Under the pieces are notes generated by a model. It ran no database searches. It was not told the DNA's origin and was given only the letters and a program-made list of their open reading frames with translations. A program made the position numbers and the translations under genes. From the NCBI GenBank assembly GCA_025929805.1, contig JAICPP010000112.1, positions 1 through 10,393 of the forward strand: 10,393 bases of DNA. Reading direction: 5' to 3'. Position 1 is the first letter of the stretch, and every line of letters starts with the position of its first letter. The DNA is from Gemmatimonadales bacterium (GTDB lineage: Bacteria > Gemmatimonadota > Gemmatimonadetes > Gemmatimonadales > GWC2-71-9). Positions 7,181 to 10,393 of this stretch are shown in pieces.

Positions 7181-8754
7181 TCCAGACCCAATCTCCCCTC
7201 GCGGTCCGGGCCGACACCATCCGGCCGGTCCACGACGCTATGCACTACGATGTCACGCTAATTCCCAGCGACACCGGCGGCCATATCCTGGGTGAGGTGC
7301 AGATCAGTTGGCGGCTCCGGTCCACTGATCTGGTCGAGATGCAGCTCGACTCCGCCATGCGGGTGATCCGTGTGCTGGTGGACGGTAAGCCGAACACCCG
7401 GCTCTCCCGAACCAGATACGGCAGAAGCGAGCAGTGGATCGGTGTGCCCCACGAGAAACAGCCGGGAGACACGCTGAGTACTCGGGTGCGCTACCGCGGA
7501 TACGCGCGTGACGGCTTGATCGTGGGAACCAATCAGTACGGCGCCCGCACGGTGTTCGCCGACAACTGGCCCGACCGGGCCCACCTCTGGATCCCCTCCC
7601 AGGATCACCCGAGCGATAAGGCCACCGTCGCCTTTCATGTGCAAGCACCGCTGGGGCAGCAGGTGATAGCCAACGGAGTTCTGGAGAAGATCGATACCCT
7701 GGCGCAGGGTAAGAGCGTGTGGCACTACCGGTTGGACTCACCGATCCCAGTGTATACCATGGTGGTGGGGATCGGCCGGCTGTCGCGCACCCGCCTTTCG
7801 GATGCGGCTTGCCCGGTGAAGTGCGTTGCGCTCACCGTCTGGGCCTATCCGGAAGACTCGGCCTACGCGGTGCGCGGGCCGTTCCGCAGGGCAGGCCGGA
7901 TAATCGATTATTTCAGTAATCTCATAGGTCCCTTTCCCTACACCAGCCTGGCGCACGTGGAGTCGAGCACCCGGTTCGCGGGGATGGAGAACTCGACTGC
8001 CATCTTCTATGACGAGAAGCGCTATCGGGAAAGGACGTTAGAGGAGCGGCTCGTGGCGCATGAGACCGCCCATCAGTGGTTTGGGGACGCGGTGACCGAG
8101 GCGGACTGGCATCATCTGTGGCTCTCGGAGGGATTCGCGACCTACCTCGCCGCGCTGTGGCAGGGGCATGCCGATGGGGACAGCACCTTTCGCGCGGTAA
8201 TGGCCCGCGCAGCGGCGAGGATATTCGAGTCGGAGGAGACTCAGAAGCCGATTCTGGACACCACCGCGACGGACCTCCCCGGGTTGCTCAACAGCAATAA
8301 CTACCAGAAAGGCGCCTGGGTACTGCACCAGCTCAGGGGAATCATGGGGGACTCGGCATTCTTCGCCGGCCTGCGCCATTACTACGACACCTATAAGGAC
8401 AGCACAGCGCTTTCCGCCGACTTTGCCCGGATCATGTCACAGGCTACCGGACAGAACCTGGAGTGGTACTTCCAGCAGGCCTTGATGCAGCCCGGCTACC
8501 CCATGCTGGATATCAGTTGGCAGCACAAGGACAAGAGGCTCACGCTAGACGTGGCCCAGACGCAACCCCCCGAATGGGGGACTTATCGTATTCGCAATCT
8601 GATCTTGCTGGTCGACAAGACGCCGGTCCGTATCAGCGTCGAGGGCCGGCAGTCCAGAGTGGTGGTGAAAGGAATTCGTCGCAAGCCAAGGGACCTCGTG
8701 GTCGATCCAAAGGGGTGGCGGCTACTGAAGTCACAAGTGAACGGTGAACGGTAA
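7159..8754 (+). CDS. M1-family metallo-aminopeptidase, exported
   Basis: A 531-residue gluzincin with all M1 landmarks: exopeptidase motif GMEN (275-278; here FAGMENS), zinc site HETAH (His301, Glu302, His305), third zinc ligand Glu324 exactly 18 residues after His305 (HEXXH-X18-E), and Tyr382 in NYQKGAWVL as the likely catalytic tyrosine. The N-terminal beta-domain covers about 25-210. The protein ends soon after the catalytic domain with a short beta segment and lacks the long helical C-terminal domain of PepN-type enzymes. The first 12 or so residues (MLSLLILLQTQS) form a short hydrophobic export signal, so it probably trims peptides in the periplasm or outside the cell. The start at 7159 is set by the reading frame; no Shine-Dalgarno precedes it because the preceding 22 bp are the duplicated copy. 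The last codons and stop lie in the left arm of a long hairpin. Confidence 0.92.
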   Translation: MLSLLILLQTQSPLAVRADTIRPVHDAMHYDVTLIPSDTGGHILGEVQISWRLRSTDLVEMQLDSAMRVIRVLVDGKPNTRLSRTRYGRSEQWIGVPHEKQPGDTLSTRVRYRGYARDGLIVGTNQYGARTVFADNWPDRAHLWIPSQDHPSDKATVAFHVQAPLGQQVIANGVLEKIDTLAQGKSVWHYRLDSPIPVYTMVVGIGRLSRTRLSDAACPVKCVALTVWAYPEDSAYAVRGPFRRAGRIIDYFSNLIGPFPYTSLAHVESSTRFAGMENSTAIFYDEKRYRERTLEERLVAHETAHQWFGDAVTEADWHHLWLSEGFATYLAALWQGHADGDSTFRAVMARAAARIFESEETQKPILDTTATDLPGLLNSNNYQKGAWVLHQLRGIMGDSAFFAGLRHYYDTYKDSTALSADFARIMSQATGQNLEWYFQQALMQPGYPMLDISWQHKDKRLTLDVAQTQPPEWGTYRIRNLILLVDKTPVRISVEGRQSRVVVKGIRRKPRDLVVDPKGWRLLKSQVNGER

Positions 8755-8840
8755 ACGGTGAGCGGGATCTGGTTGTCATCCTCGGCCCCACATCTCTCCG
8801 CCATGAAAGCCCTGTTCACCGTTTACTGTTTACTGTTTAC
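8737..8840 (+). repeat. Heptanucleotide inverted repeat forming a 30-bp hairpin
   Basis: The left arm 8737-8766 contains four 7-bp units (GTGAACG, GTGAACG, GTAAACG, GTGAGCG). The right arm 8811-8840 contains facing units (GTTCACC, GTTTACT, GTTTACT, GTTTAC). In plus-strand RNA, 8737-8766 pairs with 8811-8840 over 30 consecutive positions: 24 Watson-Crick and 6 G-U pairs (left-arm G at 8739, 8743, 8746, 8750, 8762, 8764). The perfect DNA core is GTAAACGGTGA (8751-8761) against 8816-8826. The 44-nt loop holds the ATG at 8803. The left arm contains the M1 stop codon (8752-8754) and the right arm is coding sequence of the lipoprotein. There is no T-tract, so it is not an intrinsic terminator. Confidence 0.85.
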
Positions 8841-9579
8841 GCCTTTGGCTCTCATTGCCTGCGGAACGGTGGCTCCGCTCCGGGGAAAAATCGACGTCGG
8901 CCGTGAGTCCTATGTCGTGTTCGTCGGTGGCAGCGGGGTGAGCGGCGACCTCTATGCAGTCGGGGCCGACGGCGGGCCCGCCCATCCCATCACGTTTAGT
9001 GCGGTAGCAGAGCTCAGACCGGCCCTCTCGCCGGACGGTTCCAGTGTGGCATTCCTGCGGGGATTGTCGCTTCGCGACTCGACCCCAGCCAGCGTGTGGG
9101 TCATGAACCTCCTGAACGGGGCTGAGCGCGAGCTGCCGCTTCCCCAAACTTCAGGAGCCCCACAGCGGGTAGGCTGGAGCAGAGACGGCAGCTCCCTCAT
9201 CGTGCAAACGGAGCGCGAGCTTTACGGTGCCGCCGCTCCGCCCGCTAACCCAGACCCTCAGCCCCTGCCGGCGGCCGATCGCGCTGCCGCCGAGTCCAGT
9301 CTGGCGGTACTCTTGGGGGATCCGGTGTTCGCGCAGGTGGTGCCCTGCAAGCGAGCCGGAGATTTGTGTGTGGCTCCTCGCACCGGCCGACCGGGCATCC
9401 TGGCTCAAGCGGCTCACGATCCGGTGCGCTGGGGCACCGACTCGGTGGCGTTCTTTACGGCCGGCGATCTGCTCCAGATCCGTCCTCTGGCAAAGGGGCG
9501 GCCACGACTCCTGCACGTCTCGAATCCTCCTGCCCGACCCCGCCAGCCCACATATTTCGCGGCCTCACCAGGGCAATAG
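8803..9579 (+). CDS. Small PD40/WD40-like beta-propeller lipoprotein
   Basis: ATG 8803 gives a 258-residue protein with a good lipoprotein signal: MK, a hydrophobic core (4-16) and lipobox LIAC with Cys20. An in-frame GTG at 8758 would add 15 polar residues before this signal and is less likely. Residues 74-85 (ALSPDGSSVAFL) and 122-134 (VGWSRDGSSLIVQ) are TolB/PD40-type blade motifs, and a third blade-like segment is at 207-226 (VRWGTDSVAFF then DLLQIRPL). Cys182 and Cys188 could form a disulfide outside the cytoplasm. It probably acts as a membrane-anchored binding or scaffold protein; no catalytic residues are evident. It is short for a complete propeller. No Shine-Dalgarno is seen. The gene starts in the loop of the hairpin 48 bp after the M1 stop, which suggests expression coupled to the peptidase. 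Confidence 0.72.
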   Translation: MKALFTVYCLLFTPLALIACGTVAPLRGKIDVGRESYVVFVGGSGVSGDLYAVGADGGPAHPITFSAVAELRPALSPDGSSVAFLRGLSLRDSTPASVWVMNLLNGAERELPLPQTSGAPQRVGWSRDGSSLIVQTERELYGAAAPPANPDPQPLPAADRAAAESSLAVLLGDPVFAQVVPCKRAGDLCVAPRTGRPGILAQAAHDPVRWGTDSVAFFTAGDLLQIRPLAKGRPRLLHVSNPPARPRQPTYFAASPGQ

Positions 9580-9593
9580 TCGCTATCCCTCCA

Positions 9594-9623
9594 TTGAAGC
9601 TTCCTGCACGCTCCGACTACTTT
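9594..9623 (+). promoter_or_regulatory. Weak promoter candidate before the dehydrogenase
   Basis: In the 81-bp gap, TTGAAG (9594-9599) and TACTTT (9618-9623) are 18 bp apart and loosely fit -35 and -10 elements (4/6 and 3/6 matches). The position, about 38 nt before the ATG, is sensible, but the matches are weak. Confidence 0.25.
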
Positions 9624-9660
9624 CCGGGGCTTTTTTGGCCCATTTCAGTGGAGTTTGTGA

Positions 9661-10393
9661 ATGAAAATGCTGGTCCTCGGTGCCGGTCTTCAGGGCTGCG
9701 CCTGCGCCTATGATTTGCTGCAGAACCCGGCGGTCAGCCAGGTTACGCTGGCGGACCTTCGCCCCGAAAAGCTCCCCAAATTCCTTGGGGGCGACTGGAA
9801 CGGGCGGCTTCGAACCATCCGGCTCGACGTGTCCGATTCCGCGGCCGTTCGTACGGCCTTTCGGGGGCAGGCCGCAGTCATGAGCGCCATCCCCTATTAC
9901 TACAACGGACCGATGGCCAAGGCCGCTGTTGAGGGCGGTTGCCACTTCTCCGACCTCGGCGGGAACACCGAGATCGTTCTGGAGCAGAAGAAGTTGCACC
10001 AGCAGGCGGAGGCCAAGGGCATATCGGTCATCCCGGACTGCGGGCTTGCGCCGGGCATGGTGAACATCCTGGCCGCGGAAGGGATCCGGCGGCTCGAGCA
10101 GGCGGAGAAGGTAAAGATCTTTGTCGGCGGCCTGCCGCAAAGCCCCGAGCCGCCGCTCAACTACCAGATTGTCTACTCCCTCGAGGGTGCTCTGGACTAC
10201 TACACCACTCCCTCATGGGTGCTCCGAGGCGGGAAACCGGTGCAAGTCGAAGCACTCAGCGAGGTCGAGTCGGTCGAGTTCCCTCCGCCGGTGGGAACCC
10301 TGGAAGCGTTCCATACCGGCGGCGGCATCAGCACGTTGCCGTTTGCCTACCAGGGCAAGATCGACGTCATGGAGTACAAGACCTTGCGCTACC
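9661..10393 (+). CDS. Saccharopine dehydrogenase-family oxidoreductase, lysine 6-dehydrogenase-like (partial; C-terminus beyond right edge)
   Basis: ATG 9661 has GGAG 7 nt upstream (9650-9653) and opens into MKMLVLGAGLQGCACAYDLL, a Rossmann nucleotide-binding loop (GAGLQG). The 244 codons present continue without interruption to the window edge. Landmarks include DLGGNTEIV, the segment IPDCGLAPGMVNILA, then VGGLPQSPEPPLNYQIVYSLEG and LEAFHTGGGISTLPF. This order fits L-lysine 6-dehydrogenase, as I recall that family, more closely than the two-domain saccharopine dehydrogenases. Such enzymes oxidise the epsilon-amino group of lysine with NAD(P)+ to give a semialdehyde that cyclises to piperideine carboxylate. 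The family call is firm; the substrate call is an inference. It is cytoplasmic, with no signal peptide, and unlike the preceding lipoprotein gene it has a clear Shine-Dalgarno, so it may start a new transcription unit. Confidence 0.85.
   Translation, partial: MKMLVLGAGLQGCACAYDLLQNPAVSQVTLADLRPEKLPKFLGGDWNGRLRTIRLDVSDSAAVRTAFRGQAAVMSAIPYYYNGPMAKAAVEGGCHFSDLGGNTEIVLEQKKLHQQAEAKGISVIPDCGLAPGMVNILAAEGIRRLEQAEKVKIFVGGLPQSPEPPLNYQIVYSLEGALDYYTTPSWVLRGGKPVQVEALSEVESVEFPPPVGTLEAFHTGGGISTLPFAYQGKIDVMEYKTLRY

Noticed and set aside
8567..8580. CCCCC-GAAT-GGGGG hairpin in the M1 peptidase gene
   Set aside because: It is inside coding sequence and explained by Pro-Glu-Trp-Gly codons; no link to a regulatory position.
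9596..9603. GAAGCTTC palindrome before the dehydrogenase
   Set aside because: A single 8-bp palindrome without a partner or promoter alignment is not supportable as an operator.
9626..9641. GGGGC-TTTTTT-GGCCC as a terminator after the PD40 gene
   Set aside because: The T-run is in the loop, not after the stem, and the pairing is only about 4 bp.

Overview
This is a GC-rich, gene-dense window with long ORFs, short intergenic gaps and no rRNA, tRNA, CRISPR or recognisable insertion sequence. The gene set is a membrane Ser/Thr kinase fused to a TolB-like/TPR sensor, an SMP-30-like lipoprotein, exported dienelactone-hydrolase and M1 peptidase proteins, a PD40 lipoprotein and a lysine-6-dehydrogenase-like enzyme. 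It resembles what is common in Gemmatimonadota, with Acidobacteriota or a related soil phylum as alternatives. The taxonomic call is an inference from gene style, not from a marker gene.

Layout. (1) Positions 1-1306, minus strand: the N-terminal 435 residues of an exported multicopper oxidase with an unusual N-terminal extension; it runs off the left edge. (2) Positions 1307-1341: a 35-bp divergent gap holding a perfect 8-bp inverted repeat. Each arm carries a -10-like TAGATT, so it looks like a symmetric bidirectional promoter. (3) 1342-4221: the kinase/TolB-like/TPR protein, followed after 40 bp by an orphan ParB-domain protein (4262-5251). (4) 5353-7118: an SMP-30-like lipoprotein translationally coupled by an ATGA overlap to an exported dienelactone hydrolase-family protein. 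(5) 7159-8754: an exported M1 aminopeptidase whose start region is an exact 22-bp tandem duplication. (6) 8803-9579: a small PD40 lipoprotein. (7) 9661 to the right edge: a lysine 6-dehydrogenase-like member of the saccharopine dehydrogenase family.

The most striking non-coding signal is at the junction of the M1 peptidase and the PD40 lipoprotein. Two arrays of heptanucleotide repeats face each other (8737-8766 and 8811-8840). In the sense RNA they can form 30 consecutive base pairs without mismatch or bulge (24 Watson-Crick, 6 G-U). The left arm contains the peptidase stop codon and the 44-nt loop contains the lipoprotein start codon, an arrangement that suggests translational coupling.

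Functionally, most products act at or outside the cytoplasmic membrane: a copper oxidase, a kinase with a periplasmic sensor, two lipoproteins, an exported hydrolase and a peptidase. The ParB-like protein and the lysine dehydrogenase-like enzyme are the cytoplasmic members. I found no clear defence system, phage or mobile-element cassette.
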